Source of the DNA: Acidobacteriota bacterium
GTDB lineage: Bacteria > Acidobacteriota > Thermoanaerobaculia > Multivoradales > J023
Assembly (NCBI GenBank): GCA_029263355.1
Contig: JAJCXQ010000289.1
Coordinates: 1-37,168, forward strand
DNA length: 37,168 nt
Direction: 5' to 3'
In this document: piece by piece, positions 8,249 through 18,384 of the stretch
How positions within the stretch are numbered: position 1 is the stretch's first letter
How the letters are laid out: each line of letters opens with the position of its first letter
Position numbers and translations under genes: made by a program
The notes under the pieces: model-generated
Seen by the model: the letters and a program-made list of their open reading frames with translations, nothing else
Database searches by the model: none
What the model was told of the DNA's origin: nothing

Positions 8249-9916
8249 ATGAGCAAATCCTGGCGTAACTTCGCGATCGTACTTTTTGCCGGCTCGCTGA
8301 TATTTGGTGGCACCGCAGGCGAAAAGCTCTTGGCCCTGACCGATGAGTCGGAAGCACAATTCCAGCTCTACACTGAGATGCTGCATCTGGCACACGAGAG
8401 CTACGGTTCCGAGGTGCCCTACAAGAGCTTGGTCTACGCCTCGATCCAGGGCATGTTGCGCACCCTCGATCCGCACACCAATTTCCTGACACCGGAAGCC
8501 TACGACAACATGCGGGAGCGCCAGCAAGGCAGCTTCTACGGGCTCGGAATCTTGGTGTCCAAGCGCAGCGGTGAGCTGACGGTGATCAGCCCGATCGAGG
8601 GCACCCCCGCTTGGCGACTCGGCCTCAGGGCAGGTGACATCATCAGCACCATCGAAGGTGAGCCGACCAGCACCATGACCCTCGACGAGGCGGTGCGTAA
8701 GCTCAAGGGCCCCAAGGGGACCCAGGTCAACGTCCACATCACTCGTCGCAATGTCGAGACGCCACTCCCTTTCAGCATCACCCGTGCCGAGATCCCGCAG
8801 AACACAGTTCGATACGCCTACATGATGACCCCCGAAACGGGCTACATTCGGCTGACCGACTTCTCGCGCTCGACCACTCGAGAGATTCAGGAGGCGCTCG
8901 AGAAGCTCGAGGGCGAAGGTATGAAGCAGTTGCTGCTCGACCTGCGTTCCAATGGTGGTGGCCTGCTGGACCAAACCGTCGAAGTTTCCAAATACTTCGT
9001 CCCTGAGCGCAGCAGCATCGTCGAAACCCGCGGTCGCTTGCGTGACTCCCACCAGAGCTTTCTCTCCAACGAAAGCGACGATATGTTGGACCTACCGCTG
9101 GTGGTGTTGGTCAACAACGGCACAGCGTCAGCGGCGGAGATCCTGGCCGGAGCGATTCAAGATCATGACGTCGGTCTGGTGGCTGGGGTGCCGACCTGGG
9201 GCAAGGGTCTGGTGCAGACGGTTTACAACCTCTCCTACGGTACCGGTATCGCGTTGACTACCGCCAAGTACTACACCCCCTCCGGTCGCCTGATCCAGCG
9301 TGATTACTCGTCGTATTACGACTACTACAACAATTTTGACGACGACGCCGAGGAAGAAGACACTCCAGAGGTGGCCATCGACAGCCCTGAATTTGCGACC
9401 GATCTGGGCCGCAAAGTGTATGGCGGCGGCGGCATTACGCCAGATGAGCTCGTCGAACTCCCCGAGGGGCCGATCGAGCTGCAACCCCTCTTCGCCAAGA
9501 ACGCCTTTTTCGAGTTCGCTGTCGACTATGAAAGCCGTCACGAGGTGGCCGACTTCAACTGGCAGCCGCCGGCAGACCTTGTCGACGGCTTTCGCGAGTG
9601 GTTGTTGGCGGAAGAGCTCTTCAAAAACGACGAGCTAAAGAAGATGTTGGCCGAAGACGACGCCAAAGCCTTCACCAGGCGCCAGATCCACTCGGACATC
9701 TTCACCGCCGCCTTCGGCACCGAAGCCGCACACAAGGTACTGGCGGTTGGCGACCTCCAGATCCAGTCCGCACTCGAACTGTTCGGCAAAGCTCGCGATC
9801 TACTCGAGATGCGGCATCAGCTCCGCGGCATTCCGAACGAGAGGCTGACGAAGGCCCTCGACACCCCGACCATGCAAGGTCAGACCGATCCGCTAGAGGG
9901 CACCGAGCGACAGTAG
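8249..9916 (+). CDS. S41 family C-terminal processing peptidase (Ctp)
   Basis: 555 aa. An N-terminal hydrophobic segment (NFAIVLFAGSLIFGG) exports or anchors it in the envelope. A PDZ domain follows (about 95-180; carboxylate loop SFYGLGI, then PAWRLGLRAGDII) and then the S41 protease core. The catalytic serine is S294 in NNGTASAAE and the lysine is K319 in WGKGLVQ, 25 residues apart as in CtpA. A substrate-strand GYIRLTDFSRSTTREIQEAL and DLRSNGGGLL are also conserved. About 170 C-terminal residues after the core carry an acidic insert (DDDAEEEDTPE). Such enzymes trim or degrade envelope proteins from the C-terminus. The frame begins TTG-ATG at 8246-8251; I take the ATG. It is divergent from the tat genes across 163 bases. 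Confidence 0.95.
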   Translation: MSKSWRNFAIVLFAGSLIFGGTAGEKLLALTDESEAQFQLYTEMLHLAHESYGSEVPYKSLVYASIQGMLRTLDPHTNFLTPEAYDNMRERQQGSFYGLGILVSKRSGELTVISPIEGTPAWRLGLRAGDIISTIEGEPTSTMTLDEAVRKLKGPKGTQVNVHITRRNVETPLPFSITRAEIPQNTVRYAYMMTPETGYIRLTDFSRSTTREIQEALEKLEGEGMKQLLLDLRSNGGGLLDQTVEVSKYFVPERSSIVETRGRLRDSHQSFLSNESDDMLDLPLVVLVNNGTASAAEILAGAIQDHDVGLVAGVPTWGKGLVQTVYNLSYGTGIALTTAKYYTPSGRLIQRDYSSYYDYYNNFDDDAEEEDTPEVAIDSPEFATDLGRKVYGGGGITPDELVELPEGPIELQPLFAKNAFFEFAVDYESRHEVADFNWQPPADLVDGFREWLLAEELFKNDELKKMLAEDDAKAFTRRQIHSDIFTAAFGTEAAHKVLAVGDLQIQSALELFGKARDLLEMRHQLRGIPNERLTKALDTPTMQGQTDPLEGTERQ

Positions 9917-10161
9917 TCGGAAGCCGGCGAGACGCCGGCGCTCCCAGCAGGTGGCTCACGTCAACTTGGCGTTACGATTCGGAAGCCGGCGAGACGCCGG
10001 CGCTCCCAGCAGGTGGCTCACGTCAACTTGGCGTTACGATTCGGAAGCCGGCGAGACCGCCGGCGCTCCCAGCAGGTGGCTCACGTCAACTCCTCGCGAC
10101 GATCGCGTTACGATTCGGAAGCCGGCGCTCCCAGCAGGTGGCTCCTGTCAGTCCCGTCCGG
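9917..10161. repeat. Tandem 62-bp palindromic repeat, four copies, between convergent genes
   Basis: Copies begin at 9917, 9979, 10041 and 10115. Copies 1 and 2 are 62 bp and nearly identical. Copy 3 has one extra C and a 12-base tail insertion; copy 4 is shortened. Each of the first three carries GCCGGCGAGACGCCGGC, a 7-bp perfect stem around AGA (AGAC in copy 3, stem preserved), then CTCCCAGCAGGTGGCTC. Copy 4 has lost one stem arm. The array starts at the base after the ctp stop and its last copy covers the stop of the acyltransferase gene, so it may act as a bidirectional terminator or REP-like element. Confidence 0.9.
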
Positions 10162-11536
10162 AAGTCAACTCGACCAAACCGTTGATGACCGTCACCGCTC
10201 GCTGCCGATGGTCGCGCAGCTCGGCGACCCAGGGGTTGCGGCTGCGCATCAACAGATAACCCCGAGCCCGGCGCCGAAACAGCTTACTCCGCAAATAGAG
10301 TCGCAAGGCGAAGCCGCCGGTCAACGGCCCGAAGAACAGAGCCAACAAAGCTGTCGGGAGTCCCCAGAGCGCACCCACCGCCGCCGCCGAGATCCACGTC
10401 AGAAGATAGAATACCATCGACGCGAGGATCTTGTAGGTCGCGATCCGATCGGTGGTGCCGGCAAGGCGTTTGGCCGCCAGCGCGGCCGCTTGGAATGGGA
10501 TCCAGTGCATAACGATGCCGATGAGACCGAGAGGACCGCGAATCAGCAGGAGCCACAAGCTCCGAATCGTAAAACGGACAATCTCGGCCCTGGTATAGCG
10601 CGCTGCTACAAGCTCATCATCCAACCGGTGCTTGCGGAGCTCGCTGGCGTAGAGACGAACGGCCTCGACTACCCGCTCCACCTCGCGGGGACGCTCGTCC
10701 TTGAGCGACTTGTAGCCTTCGATGAAGGCGCGACGAAGCGCAACACGCTCACTGAGCGGCGCGGATCGCGAATCTAGAACGGCTCGCTGATAGATATCGG
10801 CGGCTTGCTCGATGACATCCGCTTCCTCCCATGATGGGAAGTTGAGAGTCACAGTCTTCAACGCCTCCGCCACCCGCCCGGTCAGCGCTTTGACTGAGGC
10901 TCGGGAATCAGCCTCATAGGTCGCGAGCTCAGCGGCCGGATCAATCGCCTCTCCCACTTGCACCAACGCCGCTGAGCGAAAAGCGGTGCGGTCTTCGAAG
11001 GTGAACCCCGCCGGCACGATCCGGGTCTCGAGCGGACCGAACTTCTGCTCTGCTCCGAGCACGATCCGGCTGACACCGGTCTTGATCGGCACCAGCGCGG
11101 GCTCGTTGTGGCTCGTGCCCTCAGGCAGAAGTCCGATGCACCCGCCGGCTGCCAGGACTTCGTAACACCGCGCAAAAGTGTCTTGGTTCTTGCCGGGATC
11201 AAAACCCTCAACATGCCGCCGGTACACCGGGATCGCCGCCGCCCAGCGCAAAAAAGGCTTCAGGATGGCCATGTCCCACAATTCGCTAGTTCCCAGCAGA
11301 CGGGGGGGTGACGGCATGAAGGCGAGCAGCAAAGCTCCGTCCACCAACGAGTTGACATGGTTGGCGACAAAAACCAGGGGTTGGCCTGTGGGAACGTGCT
11401 CTAGCCCCTGGACCTCGATCCTGCTGAAGAAGAGCTTCAACAACCAACGCGCCAGCCGTGCAATCGATGGATGCGGACGAATTGCTTCGCCGCTGCTGGC
11501 TTCGGGCCACTCAGAAGTTATGTCGCCGATACTCAA
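10148..11536 (-). CDS. 1-acyl-glycerol-3-phosphate acyltransferase-like (PlsC family) protein
   Basis: 462 aa, about twice a minimal PlsC. The acyltransferase part is N-terminal: the catalytic HX4D motif is NHVNSLVD (H60, D66), and a PEGTSH block (138-143) corresponds to the FPEGTRS phosphate-binding motif. The C-terminal half contains hydrophobic segments (around RFTIRSLWLLLIRGPLGLIG and YLLTWISAAAVGALWG), so the protein is membrane-bound. It would transfer acyl groups to a lysophospholipid or similar acceptor; the acceptor is unknown. The TTG start at 11536 overlaps the upstream esterase stop (TTGA). The stop lies inside the last copy of the 62-bp repeat. It is the last gene of the his-trp transcription unit. 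Confidence 0.88.
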   Translation of the reverse strand: MSIGDITSEWPEASSGEAIRPHPSIARLARWLLKLFFSRIEVQGLEHVPTGQPLVFVANHVNSLVDGALLLAFMPSPPRLLGTSELWDMAILKPFLRWAAAIPVYRRHVEGFDPGKNQDTFARCYEVLAAGGCIGLLPEGTSHNEPALVPIKTGVSRIVLGAEQKFGPLETRIVPAGFTFEDRTAFRSAALVQVGEAIDPAAELATYEADSRASVKALTGRVAEALKTVTLNFPSWEEADVIEQAADIYQRAVLDSRSAPLSERVALRRAFIEGYKSLKDERPREVERVVEAVRLYASELRKHRLDDELVAARYTRAEIVRFTIRSLWLLLIRGPLGLIGIVMHWIPFQAAALAAKRLAGTTDRIATYKILASMVFYLLTWISAAAVGALWGLPTALLALFFGPLTGGFALRLYLRSKLFRRRARGYLLMRSRNPWVAELRDHRQRAVTVINGLVELTSGRD

Positions 11537-12273
11537 GTACCTGGTCGGGACACGCTAGGCCGGGTTGCACCGGCCCGGCCCAGGAATTCGCCGGCATGAC
11601 GCCAGAAATCAGGAGTCCAGTCGTGGCCTCCCTCGAAGAGACAGGTTTCGACGCTCACCTCGAGCCGACCAAGAGTCTCGAGATCCGCGTCCATCTTGGC
11701 CTCGGTGTACCATGGGTCGAGCTTGCCACGGCCGAGCAGTAGCGGCGGAAAATTCGCCACCGGTCGATCGACGACATCCGCCGGAACATCCCCCGCCAGC
11801 GCGATCATTCCGTCGCAACGCAGACCGGTGAGCACCGCCGCTCGGTAGGCCATGGCGACCCCTTGAGAGAAACCAGCGATCACCAAACGGTCCGAGGTTC
11901 GGTATCGACGGCGGACCTCCGACACGACCCGCGCCACATAGGCGACATTGTCGTCGATCGCTTGCTCGCGCCCACGCTTGGTCATCCAACTGTCGATGAC
12001 CTCGCCGGTCTTGGTGTTGTAGAAGGGGTGCAGCGCACCGATGGCGCACAACAGCCACTCCTCAGCACCCGGAATCTGGCGCAGCTTCTCCAAATGGCGT
12101 TCGGCATTCTCACCGTAACCATGGAAGCCGACCAGCAGAGGCGCCCCCTCTGCGGTGTTGCCTCGATCGATCAAATAACGCCCATGGGTGAGGGTAGCGA
12201 TCCAACTCTCTTCAAAATGCTGTTTCTTGGAACCCTGTTCTTTGGAACTCTGTTTCTTGGAGTCCTGACTCAT
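11533..12273 (-). CDS. Phospholipase/carboxylesterase-type alpha/beta hydrolase
   Basis: 246 aa. An alpha/beta hydrolase of the small esterase group: oxyanion region GFHGYGEN (about 49-56), nucleophile S136 in GFSQG, an Asp in KLDPWY and a His in GGHDW close to the C-terminus. Substrate unknown. The frame is open 28 codons further upstream, but the ATG at 12273 has GGGAG at a good distance and follows the nitrilase stop by two bases, so it is preferred. The first 20 residues are a polar repeat (SKKQSSKEQGSKKQ) encoded by short DNA repeats. It is co-transcribed with the trp genes, but nothing ties it to tryptophan. Confidence 0.88.
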   Translation of the reverse strand: MSQDSKKQSSKEQGSKKQHFEESWIATLTHGRYLIDRGNTAEGAPLLVGFHGYGENAERHLEKLRQIPGAEEWLLCAIGALHPFYNTKTGEVIDSWMTKRGREQAIDDNVAYVARVVSEVRRRYRTSDRLVIAGFSQGVAMAYRAAVLTGLRCDGMIALAGDVPADVVDRPVANFPPLLLGRGKLDPWYTEAKMDADLETLGRLEVSVETCLFEGGHDWTPDFWRHAGEFLGRAGATRPSVSRPGT

Positions 12274-12275
12274 CT

Positions 12276-13112
12276 TCAATCTCCCGTAACCCAAGAAGCG
12301 TAGAGCTCGGGACGTCGATCTCGCAAGAAGAGGCGCCGACCCGTAGACTCTGCACATTGTGCGAGGTCGACATCAACCAACACCAGATCTTCCTCGAGCC
12401 GCTTGCCTTGGACGACCACCCGGCCATCGGGATCACTGACAAACGATTCGCCAGCAAACGTCAGCTTCTCTTCGACACCAACCCGATTGCACAGGGCGAC
12501 AAAATAGCCGTTCTGAAAGGCAGCGGTCCGAACCTCGGCCTCGAACAACCCTTCCGGCCACTCGCCGAGGGCGCCTGCCTGTGGAATCAGCACCAGTTCG
12601 GCGCCGCCGAGGGCAAGCGCACGCATGTACTCAGGGTAGTGCCGATCGTAACAAATGGCGACTCCAATCTTGCCGACCTTGGTGTCGAACACCGGTGCTC
12701 CGGTATCGCCAGGATGATAGTAGTCCTGCTCGTGGAACGCCTCGTAGTCGGTAATGTGAATCATCCGACTGACGCCCAGCAGCCGGCCATCGGCATCAAT
12801 GACCGGTGAGCTGTCGAAGGTGCGTCCTTGATCGTCGATCTCATAGAGATTGAAGACCACCACCAGCTCGTGCTCCCGCGCCTTCGCCATCAACAGTTCG
12901 GTAGTCGGCCCCGGCACTGACTCGGCAAGCTCACGGGCGTCGATGGTTAAGTCGGCACAGCGCTGTTGCGGAAAGAAGCGATCGAGCACAATCTCGGGGA
13001 ACACCACCAGGTCAGCCTGCTGTTGCGCCGCCTCGTCAAGGGCGGCGAGCACCCGTTCGAGATTGGTCGGTCGATGTTCGCTGGAAGCGAGCTGGGCAAG
13101 AGCAATCCTCAT
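12276..13112 (-). CDS. Carbon-nitrogen hydrolase (nitrilase superfamily)
   Basis: 278 aa, full length for the family. It contains the nitrilase fold's catalytic Glu (E40, VVFPEIV) and the nucleophile Cys (C154, AICYDRHYPE). The usual catalytic Lys segment (YRKMHIP in N-carbamoylputrescine amidase) reads SRMIHIT here, placing Met117 where the Lys is expected. The downstream FHEQDYYHPGD and EAEVRTAAFQNGYF are well conserved, so the protein is not decaying. It probably hydrolyses an amide, carbamoyl or nitrile substrate, or has an altered mechanism. It starts two bases after the trpA stop with GGAGG at good spacing. Indole-3-acetonitrile or an amide related to the pathway would be speculation. 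Confidence 0.9.
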   Translation of the reverse strand: MRIALAQLASSEHRPTNLERVLAALDEAAQQQADLVVFPEIVLDRFFPQQRCADLTIDARELAESVPGPTTELLMAKAREHELVVVFNLYEIDDQGRTFDSSPVIDADGRLLGVSRMIHITDYEAFHEQDYYHPGDTGAPVFDTKVGKIGVAICYDRHYPEYMRALALGGAELVLIPQAGALGEWPEGLFEAEVRTAAFQNGYFVALCNRVGVEEKLTFAGESFVSDPDGRVVVQGKRLEEDLVLVDVDLAQCAESTGRRLFLRDRRPELYASWVTGD

Positions 13113-13114
13113 GT

Positions 13115-13918
13115 TTACCTCCGGAGACCTTCGGTGAGCTCTTGCACCCGCTGCTTGACCGCACTCAACAGGTCGTCGTCACCGGTCTTCTCTTCGATCA
13201 GCTTGACCAAAGCACTTCCCACCACCACGCCATCGGCGACCCGCGCCACCGAGGCTGCTTGCTCGGGGGTTGTGATCCCAAAACCGACCGCCAACGGTAG
13301 CGACAGCTTACGCCGCAGACTCCGGACCTCTTTCACCAATTCCTTCGGCAAGCTCCCCTGATCGCCGGTGATGCCGGTCCGCGAGACGTAGTAGACGAAT
13401 CCGGTCGAATATTGGGCAACTCGCCGAATACGCTCCTTGGTACTGGTGGGCGCCAGGAGAAACACCGTGTCGAGACCGTAGCGGCGCATTACCGGCATGA
13501 ACTCCTGACGCGCCCCTTCATCTGGCGGCAAGTCGACACAGAGCAAGCCGTCCACCCCAGAAGCGGCAGCTTGTTCCGCGAAGCTCTCCAAGCCACGGGC
13601 ATGGATTGGGTTGAAGTAGGAAAACAGCAGGATAGGCACCCCGAGGCGGTCGCGATGCCTGGCCACCAGGCGCAGGATACCCGACAAGGTGGTGCCCGAC
13701 GCCAAGGCTCGGGTCGACGCTCGCTGGATCACCGGACCATCCGCAATCGGATCGCTGAACGGTACACCGAGCTCGATCAGATCAGCGCCACCGTCGGCCA
13801 TCGCCTGCATCAACGCAGCGGTCGTCTCCAGGTCCGGATCACCCGCGGTCAGGAACGGGATAAACGCCGCTCTCTTCTCCCGCCGACAACGTTCAAAAAC
13901 TTCTGAGATTGCGCTCAA
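13115..13918 (-). CDS. trpA: Tryptophan synthase alpha chain
   Basis: 267 aa. It cleaves indole-3-glycerol phosphate to indole, which passes to TrpB. Family landmarks are [17 protein letters not shown], the catalytic Glu in [16 protein letters not shown], the DLPPDE region with the catalytic Asp, and [15 protein letters not shown]. The best start is a TTG at 13918: it has AGGAGG seven bases upstream and overlaps the trpB stop (TTGA). The open frame extends further upstream and offers an ATG at 13945, but that would give an atypical Gly/Pro N-terminus. Confidence 0.97.
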   Translation of the reverse strand: MSAISEVFERCRREKRAAFIPFLTAGDPDLETTAALMQAMADGGADLIELGVPFSDPIADGPVIQRASTRALASGTTLSGILRLVARHRDRLGVPILLFSYFNPIHARGLESFAEQAAASGVDGLLCVDLPPDEGARQEFMPVMRRYGLDTVFLLAPTSTKERIRRVAQYSTGFVYYVSRTGITGDQGSLPKELVKEVRSLRRKLSLPLAVGFGITTPEQAASVARVADGVVVGSALVKLIEEKTGDDDLLSAVKQRVQELTEGLRR

Positions 13919-15213
13919 CCCGCTTCCTCCTGGGATCGGCCCCATTTGCGAGCCGCCGGATGAACCGCCACCTCGGCGACATTCGCCGGGTCGGCGTCGG
14001 CTTGCTCTTCTTCCCGCGCGCGCCAATTCTGCACCGATTCCACATCCTTGTCGCCACGACCGCTGAGATTGATCAACATCACCCGACGCTTTGAGAGCAA
14101 CGGCGCCATCTTGGCCGCATGGGCCAGAGCATGGGAGCTCTCGAGCGCCGGCAAGATCCCCTCAGTGGTCGCCAACAGGTGGAAGGCCGCGATCGCCTCG
14201 GCATCGTTTGCCGAGGTATATTCGATCCGACCTTGATCGGCGAGGAGCGCATGCTCTGGCCCGATCGCCGGATAGTCGAGCCCGGCGGACACCGAGTGGG
14301 TGCCGGCGATCTGCCCATCGCCGTCCTGTAACACCATCGTCCGCGTACCGTGCAGCACACCCAAGCTACCGCCAGGACCAAATCGGGCGGCATGTTCGCC
14401 AAGCGCCTCGCCGGTTCCCCCTGCCTCGACCCCGATCAGACGCACTCGACGATCGTCGATGAAGGCGGTGAACAGACCAATCGCGTTCGAGCCACCACCG
14501 ACACAGGCGATCGCAACATCCGGCGAAACCGTCCCAGCCTGCTTCTTGAGCTGACGACGCGCCTCGTCGCCGATCACCCGATGAAAGTCTCGCACCATGC
14601 GGGGGTAGGGATCGGGCCCGAGCACCGATCCTAAGATGTAGTGGGTGTCCCGCACGTTTGTCACCCAGTCGCGCAGCGCCTCGTTGATTGCGTCTTTGAG
14701 GGTTCGGCTGCCGGAATCGACCGGCCTCACCGTCGCACCGAGGAGCTCCATCCGGTCGACATTGAGCCGCTGGCGGACGGTGTCCTCGACCCCCATGTAG
14801 ACCACACATTCGAGACCGAGAAGCGCCGCCGCGGTGGCGCTGGCGACACCGTGCTGCCCGGCGCCGGTTTCAGCGATCACCCGCTGTTTACCCATCGTCT
14901 TGGCCAACAATGCCTGACCGATCGCGTTGTTGAGTTTGTGGGCGCCAGTGTGGAGCAGATCCTCCCGTTTGAGGTAGATCTGGGCGCCTCCAAAATGCTC
15001 GGTCAGTCGCCGCGCATGGTAAAGCGGTGTCGGGCGGCCGGCGTAATGAGTCAACAGTTCGCGGAGCTCGTGCTTGAAGCTCCGCTTACGGCTCCACCGA
15101 TCATAGGCCTTGGCCAACTCATCGAGTGGCGCCATCAGAGTTTCGGGTACGTATCTCCCACCATAGGGGCCAAAATACCCCTGAGTATCAGGCCGCAGTT
15201 GGAGTCTTGCCAT
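13915..15213 (-). CDS. trpB: Tryptophan synthase beta chain
   Basis: 432 aa. This PLP enzyme condenses indole with serine. The Schiff-base Lys is K93 in [13 protein letters not shown], followed by [10 protein letters not shown], the phosphate-binding GGGSNAIG and the C-terminal SGRGDKD. It is the main TrpB1 type that pairs with TrpA. The ATG at 15213 has GAGGAG at good spacing and gives the normal [25 protein letters not shown] opening; it lies 26 bases inside the end of trpF. A longer open frame to 15300 is a shadow of trpF. Confidence 0.98.
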   Translation of the reverse strand: MARLQLRPDTQGYFGPYGGRYVPETLMAPLDELAKAYDRWSRKRSFKHELRELLTHYAGRPTPLYHARRLTEHFGGAQIYLKREDLLHTGAHKLNNAIGQALLAKTMGKQRVIAETGAGQHGVASATAAALLGLECVVYMGVEDTVRQRLNVDRMELLGATVRPVDSGSRTLKDAINEALRDWVTNVRDTHYILGSVLGPDPYPRMVRDFHRVIGDEARRQLKKQAGTVSPDVAIACVGGGSNAIGLFTAFIDDRRVRLIGVEAGGTGEALGEHAARFGPGGSLGVLHGTRTMVLQDGDGQIAGTHSVSAGLDYPAIGPEHALLADQGRIEYTSANDAEAIAAFHLLATTEGILPALESSHALAHAAKMAPLLSKRRVMLINLSGRGDKDVESVQNWRAREEEQADADPANVAEVAVHPAARKWGRSQEEAG

Positions 15214-15832
15214 GCTGTATCTCCTCGAAGAGCTGGCGCAGCAGCTCGGGATCTTTCTTTCCCGGCCTGGATTCGAGGCCGGAGCACAAATCGATACCAA
15301 AGGGTTTTGCCGCGGCGACAGCGGCCCTCACGTTTCCTGGTTCGAGACCGCCAGCAATGAACGCCCGCGACGCCCAACCGCGACCGATCTCACGCAACGA
15401 ATCGAACTGCCAGGATTCTCCGGTGCCGCCATACAACTGCGGGTGGCGGGCGTCGATCAAGACACCCCAGATGTCTTCGAATCCGCTCAGTAGCGCCTCG
15501 TTGATGCGGTCACGAACCCGAAAGGCTTTGAGCGCCCGCGATGCGAAGGGCCGCAGGTCGGCGGCGGTCTCGTCGCCGTGGAATTGCAGCAGATCGAGAC
15601 CCACCTGATCGGCAATCTGCTCCACCTCTCGCGCCGGTCGATTGACAAACACCCCCACCGTCTTCACCCGCTCAGGGAGCGCCGCCGCAATCTCGGCGGC
15701 CCGCCCCGGCTCGACAAAGCGCGGGCTCGGCGGATAAAAATTGAGCCCCACGAAGTCAGTCCCCAGGTCGGCGGCAAGACACGCTTCCTCGGCTGAGGTC
15801 ACGCCACAAATCTTGACTTTGGGGCGAGCCAT
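15188..15832 (-). CDS. trpF: Phosphoribosylanthranilate isomerase
   Basis: 214 aa from the ATG at 15832. It performs the Amadori rearrangement of phosphoribosyl-anthranilate. The catalytic Cys is in KVKICGVT, the catalytic Asp in [14 protein letters not shown], and phosphate-binding loops are [11 protein letters not shown] and DLCSGLES. The frame also opens at a GTG (15883) and an ATG (15880), 16-17 codons earlier and only 12-15 bases after trpC; these cannot be excluded, but [10 protein letters not shown] is the usual family beginning. Confidence 0.96.
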   Translation of the reverse strand: MARPKVKICGVTSAEEACLAADLGTDFVGLNFYPPSPRFVEPGRAAEIAAALPERVKTVGVFVNRPAREVEQIADQVGLDLLQFHGDETAADLRPFASRALKAFRVRDRINEALLSGFEDIWGVLIDARHPQLYGGTGESWQFDSLREIGRGWASRAFIAGGLEPGNVRAAVAAAKPFGIDLCSGLESRPGKKDPELLRQLFEEIQHGKTPTAA

Positions 15833-15895
15833 CTCACGGGACGTCTGATCGCGGAACGGCTGGTCGGCTAGATGCGTCATCACTTCATACCCAGG

Positions 15896-16690
15896 CTACT
15901 GGCCACAAAACTCCCGCAGCTTGGCTGCCGGATCGTCCGCCAGCAACAGCGCTTCGCCGATGAGATAAGCGTCGAAGCCGGACGCTTGCAGCAGTTCGAT
16001 GTCTTGACGGGAGTGGATACCGCTCTCCGAAACTTTGAAGGCATCCGCTGGCAGGCTCGGCATCATAGCCTGTGAATTTGTGATCTCGACCCGGAACGTT
16101 CGAAGGTCCCGGTTGTTGACTCCAACCATCTCCCAGGCGCCACCTTCGAGCTTCGTCAGATCTTCGGGATCGTGGGTCTCGATCAACGGCGCCAGTCCAT
16201 AACAGCGCGCCAGCCGGGCATATTGTGCCAGCTCCTGCCGCGTATAAAGTGCGGCGATCAGCAACACCGCGCTGGCCCCGGCCCGACGAGCCCAATGTAA
16301 CTGCAGCGGATCGACGATGAAGTCCTTGGCAATCGACGGTAACCCGGATGCTTTGGTGCAGGCCGCCAACAGTTCGTAGCTGCCGTAAAAAAAATCCGGT
16401 TCAACAACCACGGAAAGTGCCGCAGCGCCATGGTCGGCGTAGGTTTTCGCTTGGCGCAATGGTTCGATTCGATCAACCAGTGAACCCAGGCTTGGTGAAC
16501 CCATCTTGATCTCGGCGATCACTGCCGATCCCCGCTTTTCGGACAAGGCGCGGAGGAAACGGTTGGTCTCTGGCGTCTGAGATTCGGGATGACGCGGTGG
16601 TTCGGTGAGCGTCTGCGTGGCACGGCCTTCCGCCAACCGAACAGAGCGCTGTTGGACAATTTTCTTTAGAATATCGGCGATATCTGCCAT
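15896..16690 (-). CDS. trpC: Indole-3-glycerol phosphate synthase
   Basis: 264 aa, a monofunctional TIM barrel. Catalytic residues are visible in VIAEIKMGSPSLG (Glu and Lys), IAKDFIVDP (Lys), LIETHD (Glu), VGVNNRDL (Asn) and VSESGI (Ser). The substrate loop differs slightly from the common EIKRASPSKG, with Met and Leu replacing Arg and Lys; the key Lys is retained. ATG at 16690; a 42-base gap separates it from trpD, one of the few gaps in the operon. Confidence 0.97.
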   Translation of the reverse strand: MADIADILKKIVQQRSVRLAEGRATQTLTEPPRHPESQTPETNRFLRALSEKRGSAVIAEIKMGSPSLGSLVDRIEPLRQAKTYADHGAAALSVVVEPDFFYGSYELLAACTKASGLPSIAKDFIVDPLQLHWARRAGASAVLLIAALYTRQELAQYARLARCYGLAPLIETHDPEDLTKLEGGAWEMVGVNNRDLRTFRVEITNSQAMMPSLPADAFKVSESGIHSRQDIELLQASGFDAYLIGEALLLADDPAAKLREFCGQ

Positions 16691-16732
16691 TGAATCCGCC
16701 TCGTAGGCTCAAATCAAGTCAGTCTTTATGAG

Positions 16733-17757
16733 TCAACTGCAATGCTCAATCAGCTGTTCGAGCTTGCGCGACGCAGCCCCTGACGCCAGGGATTCCCGCG
16801 CCCGCTCCAGACCGCTACCGAGATCGTCGACCAATCCGCCGACGTAGAGCGCTGCGGCCGCATTGAGCGCGGTAATGTCCGCCAACGGGCCACTGCGGCC
16901 TTCGAGCATATCGCGAAACAGCTGAGCGTTCTCAGCCGGTGAGCCGCCAGCCAAGTCTTCAGGACGAGACCGCGGAAGTCCTAGATCCCTGGGGTCGAAG
17001 TCGTAAAGCTCGACGTTACCGTCGCGCACCTCGGCGATTCGGGTGGTCGTCGTGGTGGTGATCTCGTCCAACCCGTCGGCCCCATGGACGATCAGCGCAT
17101 GTTCGCATCCCAATTCGACTTGGACCGCCGCGATGACTTCCACCAAATGTCGGCCGTAAACCCCCATCACTTGACGCCGGGCGCGCGCCGGGTTGGTCAG
17201 TGGGCCAAGAACATTGAACAGGGTTCGAACCCCGAGCTCTTTACGAACCGGCATCACTTCCTTCATCGCCGGATGTAACTTCGGCGCGAACAAAAAGGCG
17301 ATGCCGATCGACTCGAGAATCCGACCGGCGTCTTCCGGTGACCCCTCGATCCCGACACCGAGCGCTGCCAGCACGTCGGCGCTACCCGATCGGCTGGAGA
17401 CCGACCGATTACCGTGTTTGGCGATCGGCACCCCCGCCGCCGCCACCAGGGCCGCCGCAGTCGAAATATTGAACGTTCCCTTGCCGTCTCCACCGGTGCC
17501 ACAGGTGTCGACGACGCGATCTATGCCATGGGGAATCGCGATGACCCGTCGACGCATCGCCGCAGCGGCGCCAGCGATTTCCGACGGCGCTTCCCCTTTC
17601 ATCGCCAACGCCACCAACATCGCTGCCTTCATCGTCTCGGACAGCGCGCCGTCCATCAACTGGCCAAAAAGCTCTTCGGTCTCGGGCCGGCTGAGATCCT
17701 CCCGCGCCAACCATCGGCGCAAGGCATCGTGGACCAAGGTCTTGCCGGGGCCTGAGG

Positions 17758-17761
<4 letters not shown>
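16733..17761 (-). CDS. trpD: Anthranilate phosphoribosyltransferase
   Basis: 342 aa. It joins anthranilate to PRPP. The signature PRPP loop is VDTCGTGGDGKGTFNIST, followed by AKHGNRSVSSRSGSADVL and the magnesium-binding DGLDEIT. The ATG at 17761 overlaps the trpG stop (ATGA) and gives a normal length; the open frame continues to 17902 only as a shadow of trpG. TrpD and TrpG are separate proteins here, not fused. Confidence 0.98.

Positions 17762-18380
<619 letters not shown>

Positions 18381-18384
<4 letters not shown>

Noticed and set aside
9917..10161. CRISPR array
   Set aside because: The repeats are contiguous 62-bp units without unique spacers, and no cas genes are nearby.
14641..15360. 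Plus-strand open frame of 239 codons
   Set aside because: It is antisense to trpB and trpF and shows no recognisable protein features.
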